Assembly: GCA_011389575.1 (NCBI GenBank)
Contig: JAABUB010000035.1
Location: forward strand, 1-33,706
Direction of reading: 5' to 3'
DNA from: Desulfotignum sp.
GTDB lineage: Bacteria; Desulfobacterota; Desulfobacteria; Desulfobacterales; Desulfobacteraceae
DNA length: 33,706 nucleotides
Part shown: one piece after another, positions 1 through 8,397 of the stretch
Numbering within the stretch: position 1 is the first letter of the stretch
Layout: the number at the start of each line of letters is the position of its first letter
Translations under genes and position numbers: made by a program
Notes under the pieces: model-generated
The model's database searches: none
What the model was told of the DNA's origin: nothing
The model's input: the letters and a program-made list of their open reading frames with translations, nothing else

Positions 1-1
1 G

Positions 2-811
2 CTGCGCATGGTCATGGCCCCCAACGGCACCCTGCTCACCCGGGAAAATGTCCAGAAACTCAAAAACAGCGGCATCAAGCGGATCAGTGTCAGTCTGGAC
101 GGTGCCGACGCCCGCACCCATGACAGTTTCAGAGGCCTTGCCAACGCCTTTGATGATGCCCTCCGCGGTATTGCAGTTGCCAGAGATGCCGGTCTGGAAT
201 TTCAGATCAACACCACCATCACCAAGACCAATCTTGATGAAATTCCCAAAATTCTGAAACTGGCCGAAGAGCTGGGAGCGGTGGCCCTGCATATTTTTCT
301 GCTGGTTCCCACCGGCCGGGGCAAATACATTGTGGATTCAGCCATTGATGCCGAAGAATATGAACAGACCCTGAACTGGTTCTATGACCAGCAGGACAAA
401 ACCCCACTGCAGCTCAAGGCCACCTGTGCCCCCCATTATTACCGGATTCTGCGCCAGCGGGCCCATGCAGAAGGCAAAAAAGTCAGTTTTGCATCCCATG
501 GCCTGGATGCCGTCACCAGGGGATGTCTTGCCGGAACCGGTTTCTGTTTTATTTCCCATGTGGGCCGGGTGCAGACCTGCGGGTTTCTGGATGTCACCTG
601 CGGGGATATCCGACAGCAGTCTTTTGCCGATGTCTGGGAAAACTCCCCTGTGTTCAATGAGCTGCGGGATTTTTCAAAACTCGAAGACAAATGCGGGCTC
701 TGTGAATACAAACAGGTGTGCGGCGGATGCCGGGCCAGGGCCTATGAAGCCACTGGCAGTTATCTGGCCGAAGAGCCTTTGTGTTCCTATCAGCCCCGCA
801 AAAAGGGGTAA
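2..811 (+). CDS. ahbD: AhbD-like radical SAM heme synthase, 5'-truncated
   Basis: This is the C-terminal part of a radical SAM/SPASM-type protein; the reading frame is open to the left edge, so the N-terminal CxxxCxxC cluster motif lies outside the window. The core barrel segment (VSLDGADARTHDSFRG) is followed by a cysteine-rich tail: CLAGTGFC, TCGFLDVTCG and CGLCEYKQVCGGCRARA, ending in EEPLCSY. This tail resembles AhbD, which in the alternative heme pathway of sulfate reducers and archaea decarboxylates the two propionates of Fe-coproporphyrin III to give heme b. The related AhbC and NirJ enzymes have similar tails, so AhbD is the best but not the only reading. The first visible methionine at position 8 is internal. 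The stop codon touches a heptamer repeat array. Confidence 0.75.
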   Translation: MRMVMAPNGTLLTRENVQKLKNSGIKRISVSLDGADARTHDSFRGLANAFDDALRGIAVARDAGLEFQINTTITKTNLDEIPKILKLAEELGAVALHIFLLVPTGRGKYIVDSAIDAEEYEQTLNWFYDQQDKTPLQLKATCAPHYYRILRQRAHAEGKKVSFASHGLDAVTRGCLAGTGFCFISHVGRVQTCGFLDVTCGDIRQQSFADVWENSPVFNELRDFSKLEDKCGLCEYKQVCGGCRARAYEATGSYLAEEPLCSYQPRKKG

Positions 812-848
812 GCTTTTAGCTGTTGGCTTTTAGGTGTTAGGCTTTTAG
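811..848 (+). repeat. GCTNTTA heptamer array, copy 1
   Basis: About five degenerate copies of a 7-bp unit (GCTTTTA, GCTGTTG, GCTTTTA, GGTGTTA, GCTTTTA, with one extra G) begin at the last base of the ahbD stop codon. The unit reads GCTNTTA on the ahbD coding strand, the same sense as the three other arrays relative to their upstream genes. Confidence 0.75.
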
Positions 849-929
849 TCCTTCTTTTTTCGAAAAGAATGAACACACGTTGATTTTGTGATATATTTTC
901 ATCTTTGAATCCGAAAGATGGATTTAGGT

Positions 930-957
930 TTTTAGCTAACCGCTAACCGCTAAAAGC
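930..957 (-). repeat. GCTNTTA heptamer array, copy 2
   Basis: Read on the minus strand, this holds units GCTTTTA, GCGGTTA, GCGGTTA and GCTAAAA. The pfp reading frame runs into the array, and its TAG stop (943-945) is formed by one of the units, so the last codons (A-F-S-G) are repeat sequence. TTTTAGC at one end and GCTAAAA at the other can pair. Confidence 0.75.
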
Positions 958-3027
958 ATTCAATACCAGGGTGATGGGTCTGTCATCTTCTGTTCTGCCC
1001 TTGAACCGCACCGGCCCCGGTTTGCGGAAATGGTCTTCTCCTGCATCTGCTGCCAGCCATTTTTCACGACAGGCTTTAAAGACCTGGAAGGCATTGGAAG
1101 ACAGATCCACCATGCTTTTTTCCATGACCAGCTCCAGTCTGCCTTTGCGTTCTTCCAGGTGCATGAGCCTGGCAATAGGAATGCCCATGGCTTCCCAGTT
1201 TTCAAATGTCTGTTCCAGGTTTTTGATGGCCGCCATCTGACCGGTGGCCCCGTTGGCAACAAGATGAAAAGCTGTCAATCCCAGATTATAGGTATAATGG
1301 CAGTCAAAGGCAGTGGGGTCCCCTCCCCGGCCGTCATATCCGAAAAAATGGGTCTGAATCTTGAACCGGGGTTCTGACCGGCGAAAAATTTCCGTGACCG
1401 GGCCGGGAATCTCATCTTCCGGGTTCAGCAGCCCGGCGCTTACCAACGCCTGTTTCAGGGTTTTTAAAGAAATGATTTTGGGCTTTACCAGCAGAAATCG
1501 GGCAGCCGGGTCTGTGAACAAAGCAGCGGCATACGTGTCCGGGTCCATATCCCGAAAAGCCATGAACGACTGGTAATAGGACTGTTCAATCCCTATCTTA
1601 TATACGCCCTGCTCTTTTAACACCCCCAGATAGTCTGTGACCATGTCCATGATGATTTTTTCGGTTCTCACCTGGGAAAATTGAAAATTGCCGTGGAGAT
1701 CACGTTCCACCAGAAGTCCTTCCTGGAAAAACCCGGGAAGCTGGTTGAACAGTTCATCATCGCGCTGGTTCCATATGGGAAAACCGTTCCTGTCCAGCAT
1801 GCCTGTGCTGATGCGCCGCAGGTAATCCAGTTTTTCGTTCAAAGAAGGAAAGGACCGGTGAAAATCCAGATCATGGATAGTGTTGAAATCAGCGATGATC
1901 TTATTGAGCTTGATGATAAACACCTGGATTTCATTGATGGATTCCAGAATCCCTTCCGGTATGATCATCACCCCGTAATTTTTGCCGAATGCGGCCCTGC
2001 GCACGATGGCATCACAGATAATCCGGGACAGATGCCGCAGGGTAATACCATAAGCGGTATAGTCGATTTCCCCTTTTTCCGCGGCTTTTTCCAGACGTTC
2101 CGTGTCCACGTATTCAGCCAGTTCTTCTCCAATGAACGCCAGGTTGGCATGGGTCTGAAGCACTGCCTCCAGAGTCAGGTGGCTGGCCACCCGGCCCATG
2201 ACCTTGCAGACATGCCAGTATTTCACATCTGATGCCGCATCCGAGGCCAGGTTGCTGATGTTCTGGGAAAAAGCCCGGGCAGCCGAATGGAATCCAAAGG
2301 ATGCAGCCAGCAGTTTTGTGCCGTCATCACTTGACACCTGAATATCACCGTCAATGGTTTTGGGGACCCCGATAACGCTGATGCCGGCAGATATGAAGTG
2401 CTGGGCCAGAAATGCGGCATTGGTGTTGGAATCATCACCGCCGATGACCACCAGACCTTCCAGGCCCAGGGTCTGGCAGGTCTTCAGGGCCTGAGCCATT
2501 TTCTTCGGGGTGTCGATTTTGGTTCTCCCGGTTTTGATCATGGAAAATCCGCCCATGTTCCGAAGGGCATCCACCATTTGTTTTTTTATTTCCACATACC
2601 GGGACTCCAAAAGTCCGTCTGCTCCCAAAATAAAGCCGAACAGCCTGGATTCGGGATTGCAGGCTTTGAGCTCGTCAAACAGCCCGGCAATGACATTATG
2701 ACCCCCTGGTGCAGGCCCCCCGGAAAACATCACCCCTATACGTCTTTTTTTTAAAAATGCTTTTTTTTCACCCGGAGAGATATCATTTTTTCTTACCACC
2801 TTCTGCACGGGATTTTTCATAATATCAGGCAGAACGGTTTCTGCTTCTTTATTAACGGCAAACCTGTATTGGGGCTGGTCAGATAACCGGGTATATACGG
2901 AGTCAAAGATTTTTATACGGTTGGGAACAAAGCCTTGTCTTTCCAAAATTTCCGGATTATTGTTTGCGATCACCCTGCCTGCTGCCGGATGATCCAGAAT
3001 ATGTTTGTGCACATCTTGAGAGCCCAT
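943..3027 (-). CDS. pfp: diphosphate-type 6-phosphofructokinase
   Basis: Phosphofructokinase-family enzyme of about 694 residues, making fructose 1,6-bisphosphate in the cytoplasm. The phosphate-donor loop VMFSGGPAPGGHN (about residues 99-111) is followed by GGDDSNTNA (about 196) and PKTIDGD (about 222). GGDD, in place of the GGDG of ATP-dependent enzymes, is typical of the PPi-dependent (PFP) class, which is reversible; PPi use is inferred from this motif. It is longer than the usual ~550 residues of long PFPs, with about 95 extra residues before the catalytic core. The ATG at 3027 is preferred over an in-frame GTG at 3033, because AGGGGG (3038-3033) sits 5 nt before the ATG and overlaps the GTG. 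The stop lies in a heptamer repeat. Confidence 0.85.
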   Translation of the reverse strand: MGSQDVHKHILDHPAAGRVIANNNPEILERQGFVPNRIKIFDSVYTRLSDQPQYRFAVNKEAETVLPDIMKNPVQKVVRKNDISPGEKKAFLKKRRIGVMFSGGPAPGGHNVIAGLFDELKACNPESRLFGFILGADGLLESRYVEIKKQMVDALRNMGGFSMIKTGRTKIDTPKKMAQALKTCQTLGLEGLVVIGGDDSNTNAAFLAQHFISAGISVIGVPKTIDGDIQVSSDDGTKLLAASFGFHSAARAFSQNISNLASDAASDVKYWHVCKVMGRVASHLTLEAVLQTHANLAFIGEELAEYVDTERLEKAAEKGEIDYTAYGITLRHLSRIICDAIVRRAAFGKNYGVMIIPEGILESINEIQVFIIKLNKIIADFNTIHDLDFHRSFPSLNEKLDYLRRISTGMLDRNGFPIWNQRDDELFNQLPGFFQEGLLVERDLHGNFQFSQVRTEKIIMDMVTDYLGVLKEQGVYKIGIEQSYYQSFMAFRDMDPDTYAAALFTDPAARFLLVKPKIISLKTLKQALVSAGLLNPEDEIPGPVTEIFRRSEPRFKIQTHFFGYDGRGGDPTAFDCHYTYNLGLTAFHLVANGATGQMAAIKNLEQTFENWEAMGIPIARLMHLEERKGRLELVMEKSMVDLSSNAFQVFKACREKWLAADAGEDHFRKPGPVRFKGRTEDDRPITLVLNAFSG

Positions 3028-3085
3028 CAACACCCCCTGTTTTTAATGATTTTATGCAGATATTTATATGAAAGCCGTCAGTACT

Positions 3086-3112
3086 CAGCTAACAGCTAAA
3101 AGCTGATAGCTT
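3086..3112 (-). repeat. GCTNTTA heptamer array, copy 3
   Basis: Minus-strand reading gives GCTATCA, GCTTTTA, GCTGTTA, then GCTG. It lies about 45 bp past the stop of the diguanylate cyclase gene and before pfp, in the same sense as that upstream gene. Confidence 0.7.
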
Positions 3113-3157
3113 TCATTCTTTCTTGTGTCCGTCAGGGCATGGCCGTTATATGAAGAA

Positions 3158-4570
3158 TCAATATATCTGCACCTGGTTCCGCCCGTTTTCCTTTGCCTTG
3201 TAAACTGCGACATCCGCTCTTTCAAATACGTTCTGGTGGGTGGTTTCCCCTTGTTTTACCTGGGAGACCCCGATACTCACGGTTATGCGGACAGTTTCCT
3301 GTTTGTATAAAAACTCAATTTTTTCAATGGTCTGCCGAATTTTTTCCGCAACATTTCTGGCACCTGCTTCATCGGTCTCCGGCATGATCACAGTGAATTC
3401 TTCCCCGCCATAGCGTGCCAGCATATCATTTGCGCGCAGCAGCGGAAGGGTCCGCCGAATCAATTCTTTAAGACAGCGGTCACCAATGCTGTGACCGAAC
3501 CTGTCATTGATGGTCTTGAACTTGTCCGCATCAATAACCAAAAGAGAAAAAGTGGTACCATACCGCTTGGACCGTTCCATTTCCTCAGTGATTTTTTTGT
3601 CATACGCACGGCGATTATAGGCACCGGTCAACTGATCCAGGTGGAGTTTTTTCTCCAGTTCTTCAGAATACCGGGTGGCTGCATCCAGTTCATGGCGCAA
3701 TTTTGCAAACCCGGTCTTGAAGATATACTGATCTTTTTCCACCTCCTCGCGGATGGCCTGATCTGTCATCTGCTTTTTGGAAAGGGCATTCTCAATGGAA
3801 GCCAGACGCTGGGAAACCTGGCGCTTTAAATTCTCCAGGCTTTCTGTCACATCTGCAGATGTCTGCAACTGGTTCATTTCATGATGTAATACTGTTTCAA
3901 ATCCTTTGTTGGATGCCACCATTGAATGGGTATGTTCATAGGAATCAGCCAGTTTGGTTTCAATTTCCAGAATTTTTCCCACGATTTCCCGGATAAAAAC
4001 AGTGACTTTTTCCCGCTCCTGGCTGGTATCGGAAATATACACAAAAACAAGGTTGAAAATACTTTCCCGTATATCGGAAATATCACTGGCGTTACCCGCC
4101 TTTGTCAGCATCTCCAGGATATTGTCCAGACGGGGACCATATTTTTTTTCCAGAGCAGATCTGAGTTTGTTGAGTATTTCGTGGTAATCTTCTTTAAATT
4201 TGTCGATGAAGGTGTCTCCGGACGGTTTTAAAAAAGAAGCCAGCATACCTTTTTTCTTTTTCACAGGCACAGGCCCGGTATCTTCCTGAATAACAGCGGT
4301 TTTCACCTGCTCGAACACATAGGCCATTTTTTCAGGAGATGCCCCTTTTTTAAAGGCCTGGCTTAGATTTTGGCAGGCTTTTGAAAAAGCAGTGTCCCCG
4401 GTCCCCATCACATCCAGAATCATGGGCATGTATCTGCGGTACATCCGGTCGGTCCGCTCCAGCCGTTCCTCAAGGGCATCGAGTTCCTTGATCAAATTAT
4501 CCTTCTGGGAATACAGTTTTTTGATCTGTTCCTGCAACAGCTCATTTTTTTCATCTGCTGGTATTTTCAT
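3158..4570 (-). CDS. GGDEF diguanylate cyclase with coiled-coil N-terminus
   Basis: 470-residue protein that should make cyclic di-GMP from two GTP. The C-terminal GGDEF domain covers about residues 300-470. It has the active-site loop ARYGGEEF, the substrate-side motif DADKFKTINDRFGH, and an intact inhibitory I-site, RAND, five residues before GGEEF. Together these suggest an active enzyme with product feedback. The N-terminus (residues 8-45) is a charged heptad-like coiled coil, followed by helical regions of unrecognised family; there is no transmembrane segment or signal peptide, so it is probably cytosolic. The start at 4570 has AGGA seven bases upstream. It may share a transcript with pfp (131-bp gap containing a heptamer array). 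Confidence 0.9.
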   Translation of the reverse strand: MKIPADEKNELLQEQIKKLYSQKDNLIKELDALEERLERTDRMYRRYMPMILDVMGTGDTAFSKACQNLSQAFKKGASPEKMAYVFEQVKTAVIQEDTGPVPVKKKKGMLASFLKPSGDTFIDKFKEDYHEILNKLRSALEKKYGPRLDNILEMLTKAGNASDISDIRESIFNLVFVYISDTSQEREKVTVFIREIVGKILEIETKLADSYEHTHSMVASNKGFETVLHHEMNQLQTSADVTESLENLKRQVSQRLASIENALSKKQMTDQAIREEVEKDQYIFKTGFAKLRHELDAATRYSEELEKKLHLDQLTGAYNRRAYDKKITEEMERSKRYGTTFSLLVIDADKFKTINDRFGHSIGDRCLKELIRRTLPLLRANDMLARYGGEEFTVIMPETDEAGARNVAEKIRQTIEKIEFLYKQETVRITVSIGVSQVKQGETTHQNVFERADVAVYKAKENGRNQVQIY

Positions 4571-4788
4571 GGCACAGTCCTGATTATGGGTTTAACTGCC
4601 CTATAATTTAGCGGTCTGTCCATGGAAAGTAAAGGTTTTATGATTACCGGGCGCGCCAATCTGTGTAAAACCATACACATGCTCCGGAACCATTGGTTTC
4701 TTGGCTTGATTTGGTCATGGAAAAATTGTAAAACAGGCCTTATACGAAATCAAACCTTAAAAAAAGCAATACCAAAGGAGACATACGG

Positions 4789-5748
4789 TTGGCTTTTACC
4801 CTGTTTAAAAAAAAAGAAAAAGAAAAAACACCTGCTGAAACCGGAATTTTCAACCGGTTGAAAACCGGTCTAAGCAAAACCCGAAAGGTATTGAATACCG
4901 ATATCAACGAGTTGTTCACATCCACCAGGAAAATCGATGACACTTTGTTCGAAGAACTGGAAGAACGGCTGATCACCTCGGATCTGGGCATGGACATCAC
5001 CATGGACATGATTGATCGGATCAAAAAACGCGCCGGCCGCCTATCCAGTGCAGACCAGTTAAAATCCGTACTTAAAGAAGAATTGATCGCCTTGTTCCCT
5101 GAAATGCCGGAACAAAAGACATCTCCTGCAGTCACCAAACCCCGGGTGATCATGGTGGTGGGGGTCAATGGCACCGGCAAGACCACCACCCTGGGCAAAC
5201 TTGCCGCCCGTTTCACCCGCGAAGATAAAAAAGTACTCATTGCCGCTGCCGACACCTTCAGGGCTGCAGCAATTGAACAGGTTGAAATATGGGCTGAAAG
5301 GGCCAAAGCTTCCATTGTCCGGCACAAACAGGGTGCAGACCCGGCAGCAGTGGCCTATGATGCAGTGGAAGCAGCCATGGCAAGGAATATCGATGTGCTG
5401 CTCATTGACACGGCCGGCCGTCTCCATACCCAGAAGAACCTTATGGAAGAATTGAAAAAAATCAAGCGCACCGTGGCCAGGAAATTGCCCGAAGCCCCCC
5501 ATGAGGTGCTGATGGTGCTTGATGCCACCACCGGCCAGAACGCCATATCCCAGGCAAAGATCTTTCATGAGGCAGTACATTTGACACAACTGGCCGTAAC
5601 CAAGCTGGACGGCACAGCCAAGGGCGGCATTGTGGCTGCGGTGGCCAGCACCATGAACCTGCCCATCCGCTATATCGGTGTGGGAGAAAGTCTGGAGGAT
5701 CTCCAGGAATTTGATCCGGTCCGGTTTGTCAATGCATTGTTTGACTGA
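4789..5748 (+). CDS. ftsY: signal recognition particle receptor FtsY
   Basis: 319-residue SRP-type GTPase that docks ribosome-SRP complexes at the membrane. The NG domain is complete: helical N domain (about 25-105), P-loop GVNGTGKTT (125-133), DTFRAAA, the G3 motif DTAGR (207-211), TKLDGTAKGG, and a C-terminal GVGESLEDLQEFDP typical of FtsY. The acidic A domain is absent and replaced by a short lysine-rich N-terminus (FKKKEKEK). The start is TTG at 4789, supported by AAAGGAG (4774-4780) eight bases upstream. The gene stands alone on the plus strand, divergent from the diguanylate cyclase across 218 bp. An inverted-repeat element lies 48 bp beyond its stop. Confidence 0.97.
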   Translation: MAFTLFKKKEKEKTPAETGIFNRLKTGLSKTRKVLNTDINELFTSTRKIDDTLFEELEERLITSDLGMDITMDMIDRIKKRAGRLSSADQLKSVLKEELIALFPEMPEQKTSPAVTKPRVIMVVGVNGTGKTTTLGKLAARFTREDKKVLIAAADTFRAAAIEQVEIWAERAKASIVRHKQGADPAAVAYDAVEAAMARNIDVLLIDTAGRLHTQKNLMEELKKIKRTVARKLPEAPHEVLMVLDATTGQNAISQAKIFHEAVHLTQLAVTKLDGTAKGGIVAAVASTMNLPIRYIGVGESLEDLQEFDPVRFVNALFD

Positions 5749-5796
5749 CCGCAGAGCCATCGCAGGTAACCACATCCTGTTACGCTGCGTATACCC

Positions 5797-5870
5797 GCCT
5801 CCTGAGGGTGCTGTGTGACCGGCCCGAGATTGGCATCTGACGGTCCTGTCACACAGCACCCTCAGGAGGC
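5797..5870. repeat. inverted-repeat element, short form (copy A)
   Basis: The arms 5797-5818 and 5849-5870 are perfect 22-nt inverted complements (left arm starts GCCTCCTGAGGG). The 30-nt centre holds CCGGCCCGAGAT and TCTGACGGTCC, which are the two ends of the interior of copies B (12397-12556) and C (14568-14730). This looks like an internally deleted or minimal member of the same family. It lies just after ftsY and could act as a terminator or 3'-end structure, though no U-run follows. Confidence 0.8.
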
Positions 5871-5987
5871 TATGGCAATATACGGGACCCTGCATCTACA
5901 AGCGATTACCCTGTGACTAACCGGATATAAATGTGAAAATGTCAGACCCGGCAGGGCTGACATTCTTACCTGCTGAAAGGAACCATT

Positions 5988-6620
5988 GTGTTTGGTATTG
6001 AAAATTATGCCGGGTTTGTGGCAGCTGCCATTATTTTAAACCTGACCCCGGGGGCGGACACCCTGTATATCTTGACCCGGAGTATTGCCCAGGGCAGCCG
6101 GGCCGGACTGATGTCCGTGGCCGGTATCATGTCCGGATGTGTGGTCCATGTTCTGGCCGCAGCCTTTGGCCTGTCTTTGATCCTGTCCACATCTGCAGTG
6201 GCTTTTTTTCTGGTAAAATGGGCCGGGGCCCTTTATCTGATTTTTTTAGGGATCAGGGCCTTGACCAGCACCACGCCGGCATTTGAAGCCAGGGTCAGCC
6301 GGTTTACGCACAAAGATCTGATCACCATCTACAAACAGGGGGTGATCACCAATGTGCTCAACCCCAAGGTGGCCCTGTTTTTTTTATCTTTTCTGCCCCA
6401 GTTCATAAATCCGGCAAATGCCAGAGGCCCGCTGCCTTTTTTGCTGCTGGGGGGCACATTTCTTTTCACCGGCACAATCTGGTGTCTGATTTTAACCCGG
6501 GCCGCAACCCGCATGACACTGACTTTTCGGGAAAATGCCCGTATCGGTATATGGATGCAGAAATTATCCGGGGTTGTTTTTATCGCCTTCGGCCTGAAGC
6601 TGGCTCTGGATACCAGATGA
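5988..6620 (+). CDS. LysE/RhtB-family amino-acid exporter
   Basis: 210-residue membrane protein with about six hydrophobic segments. The family signature near the N-terminus (LNLTPGADTLYILTRS) and the segment VKWAGALYLIFLGIRAL are typical of RhtB/LysE exporters, which move amino acids or their analogues out of the cell by proton exchange. NVLNPKVALFFLSFLPQFI is the conserved central motif. The start is GTG at 5988 with GAAAGG seven bases upstream. The substrate cannot be told from sequence. It is convergent with the following GntR gene. Confidence 0.9.
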   Translation: MFGIENYAGFVAAAIILNLTPGADTLYILTRSIAQGSRAGLMSVAGIMSGCVVHVLAAAFGLSLILSTSAVAFFLVKWAGALYLIFLGIRALTSTTPAFEARVSRFTHKDLITIYKQGVITNVLNPKVALFFLSFLPQFINPANARGPLPFLLLGGTFLFTGTIWCLILTRAATRMTLTFRENARIGIWMQKLSGVVFIAFGLKLALDTR

Positions 6621-6706
6621 CAACATGACTGAAATTTATGAATTAGGTTTTCCTGAAGTTACTTGTCCGGGCTGCACACGCTCAGGGGCGAGCCCCTAAA
6701 AAATTT

Positions 6707-7351
6707 CTATAACGCACTATTGAAAAATTTCTGGCGCAGGCGCTCAAAATGTATTTTTATTCGGTTTTGCCTTACCGCACCAAATTGTTTTGTGTTTCCG
6801 GTAACAATCAAATCCGTCAACTCATCAATTTCATCTGACATGCTCCGGACTTCTTCATTCCAGTCTCCTTTGTCCATAACCACATACCACAGCCGAAAGC
6901 TCTGGGTGTACAACCGTTCAGTCACCTCTTTCAATACAGGATTGCCTGCTGCATCATGGATGATGTCCCTGATGGCAAAATCCACTGCTGCCAGTGCTTT
7001 GCGATTTTTATTATCAAACAGGGTATCACATTCTTTTTTCAGATCCCGGAAAATATCCAGATGATTCCCGGTCATTTGGTCACCGGCAAGCTGGCTTTCA
7101 AAGGGTTCACACTCAAAGCGCACCTGGAATATATTCATTATTTTGCTGAATTCAATTTCCGTCACCATACTGCCGGTTCTGGGTATTATCCTGACAAGCT
7201 GCTCCCATTCCAGACGGTTGAGCACATCCCGCACAGGAGACCGGCTGATGCCGAACTCCTCTCCCAGAATTTTTTCGTTGAGAATCTGTCCGGGTGGATA
7301 TTCCATATACAGAATCCGGTCCCGCATAATCTCGTAGATGGTGTTGTTCAT
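6707..7351 (-). CDS. GntR-family (FCD) transcriptional regulator
   Basis: 214 residues. The N-terminal winged helix contains NEKILGEEFGISRSPVRDVLNRLE, shorter than many GntR heads because the protein starts almost at the first helix. The all-helical remainder (about 75-210) fits an FCD effector domain, which usually binds a small carboxylate, often through a metal. The gene is divergent from the racemase-TRAP operon across 212 bp containing a TGGTATACCA palindrome, so it is probably that operon's regulator and autoregulated. It is clearly distinct from the two similar GntR proteins later in the window. Confidence 0.9.
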   Translation of the reverse strand: MNNTIYEIMRDRILYMEYPPGQILNEKILGEEFGISRSPVRDVLNRLEWEQLVRIIPRTGSMVTEIEFSKIMNIFQVRFECEPFESQLAGDQMTGNHLDIFRDLKKECDTLFDNKNRKALAAVDFAIRDIIHDAAGNPVLKEVTERLYTQSFRLWYVVMDKGDWNEEVRSMSDEIDELTDLIVTGNTKQFGAVRQNRIKIHFERLRQKFFNSAL

Positions 7352-7436
7352 CGTCTTTCTGCTTTTTATACTCCCTTGTAATACCGTATCGCGTTGTTTT
7401 GTGCGTTAATTAAAAAAAAACACAATAAAAAAAAGC

Positions 7437-7466
7437 TTGACAGGAATTTTCACTCACTGGTATACC
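7437..7466 (+). promoter_or_regulatory. sigma-70-type promoter of the racemase-TRAP operon
   Basis: TTGACA (7437-7442) is followed after 18 bp by TATACC (7461-7466), upstream of the racemase gene. The -10 box is inside the TGGTATACCA palindrome. Confidence 0.55.
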
Positions 7467-7467
7467 A
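7458..7467. promoter_or_regulatory. GntR-type operator palindrome
   Basis: TGGTATACCA is a perfect 10-bp palindrome of the kind bound by FCD-class GntR proteins (compare the ExuR/UxuR-type TTGGTATACCAA). It overlaps the -10 box, so binding would block transcription. A second, weaker copy, GGGTATTACCA (7534-7544), follows about 20 bp before the racemase start. Both are followed by ATTAACA, suggesting duplicated sites. Confidence 0.55.
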
Positions 7468-7563
7468 TTAACAAGATTATTAATATAAATAAAGGCATTT
7501 CTATAGAATTTCAAAATTTTTACAAATTCCGGCGGGTATTACCATTAACATCAATGGAGAACA

Positions 7564-8298
7564 ATGACGGTTTATCACATCCATAAAAAAACCCAGGCCT
7601 GGTACGGAGAAAGCATCGGTATCCTGATCCTGGATGCTGCGTATCCCTGTGTTCCCGGCAATATCGGTAACGCCAGCACATTTCCCTTTCCTGTCCGGTA
7701 TGAAAAAGTTACCGGCGCATCCATTGACAGGCTGTTGAACCGCCAGGATCCGGAACTGGCCGCCCCTTTTATCCAGGCTGCGGCAAGACTCCAGGAAGAC
7801 GGGGTTCACGCCATCACCGGTGCGTGTGGTTTTATGGCACTTTTTCAGCAGGAAGTGGCCCAGCATGTTGATATTCCGGTTTTTCTTTCCAGTCTTTTAC
7901 AGATCCCGTTTATCCACCAGATAACAAACAAAAAAATCGGTATCATTACTGCCAACGCCGCCTGCCTTCAAGCCAGACACTTCACCGCAGTAGGTGTCTC
8001 CCAAAAAACGCCTGTGGTCATTGCCGGCATGGAAAATCAGGTGGAATTCAGGGATGCAGTCCTCAAAGAAAAAGGCAGCCTGGATTCTGCAAAAATTCAA
8101 AAAGAGGTTGTGGCCGTGGCAGAGGAAATGACAGCGGCCCACCCTGATATCGGCAGTATTCTTCTTGAATGCAGTGATCTTCCGCCTTATGCCCATGCAG
8201 TACAATCGGCAGTGGGTCTGCCGGTTTTCGATTTTTTCACCATGATCAACTATGTGCATACCGTGCTTGTCAGAAAGCCGTTTACAGGGTTCATGTAA
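7564..8298 (+). CDS. Asp/Glu/hydantoin racemase-family protein
   Basis: 244 residues. It carries the two catalytic cysteines of cofactor-independent racemases, Cys88 in TGACGF and Cys203 in LLECSDLPP, and a central KIGIITAN strand-loop motif. Such enzymes invert the alpha carbon of amino acids or related compounds, or act as maleate isomerase or arylmalonate decarboxylase relatives. The substrate is unknown. It is the first gene of the operon, with GGAG ending 4 nt before the ATG. Its place before a TRAP transporter and a proline-racemase-family enzyme suggests catabolism of a D- or epimeric amino-acid-like carboxylate. Confidence 0.8.
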   Translation: MTVYHIHKKTQAWYGESIGILILDAAYPCVPGNIGNASTFPFPVRYEKVTGASIDRLLNRQDPELAAPFIQAAARLQEDGVHAITGACGFMALFQQEVAQHVDIPVFLSSLLQIPFIHQITNKKIGIITANAACLQARHFTAVGVSQKTPVVIAGMENQVEFRDAVLKEKGSLDSAKIQKEVVAVAEEMTAAHPDIGSILLECSDLPPYAHAVQSAVGLPVFDFFTMINYVHTVLVRKPFTGFM

Positions 8299-8397
8299 AA
8301 ATATTTTTAACAAAAGTATCAATAACAAGGTTGGAAGAGCAGCATAAATATGTTACCTAAATGTATGTGCTGATAATTTTAAGCTAAGGAGGAAAAA

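Noticed and set aside
6684-6697. Terminator after the LysE-type gene
   Set aside because: AGGGGC-GA-GCCCCT can pair, but the loop is only 2 nt and no U-run follows on either strand.
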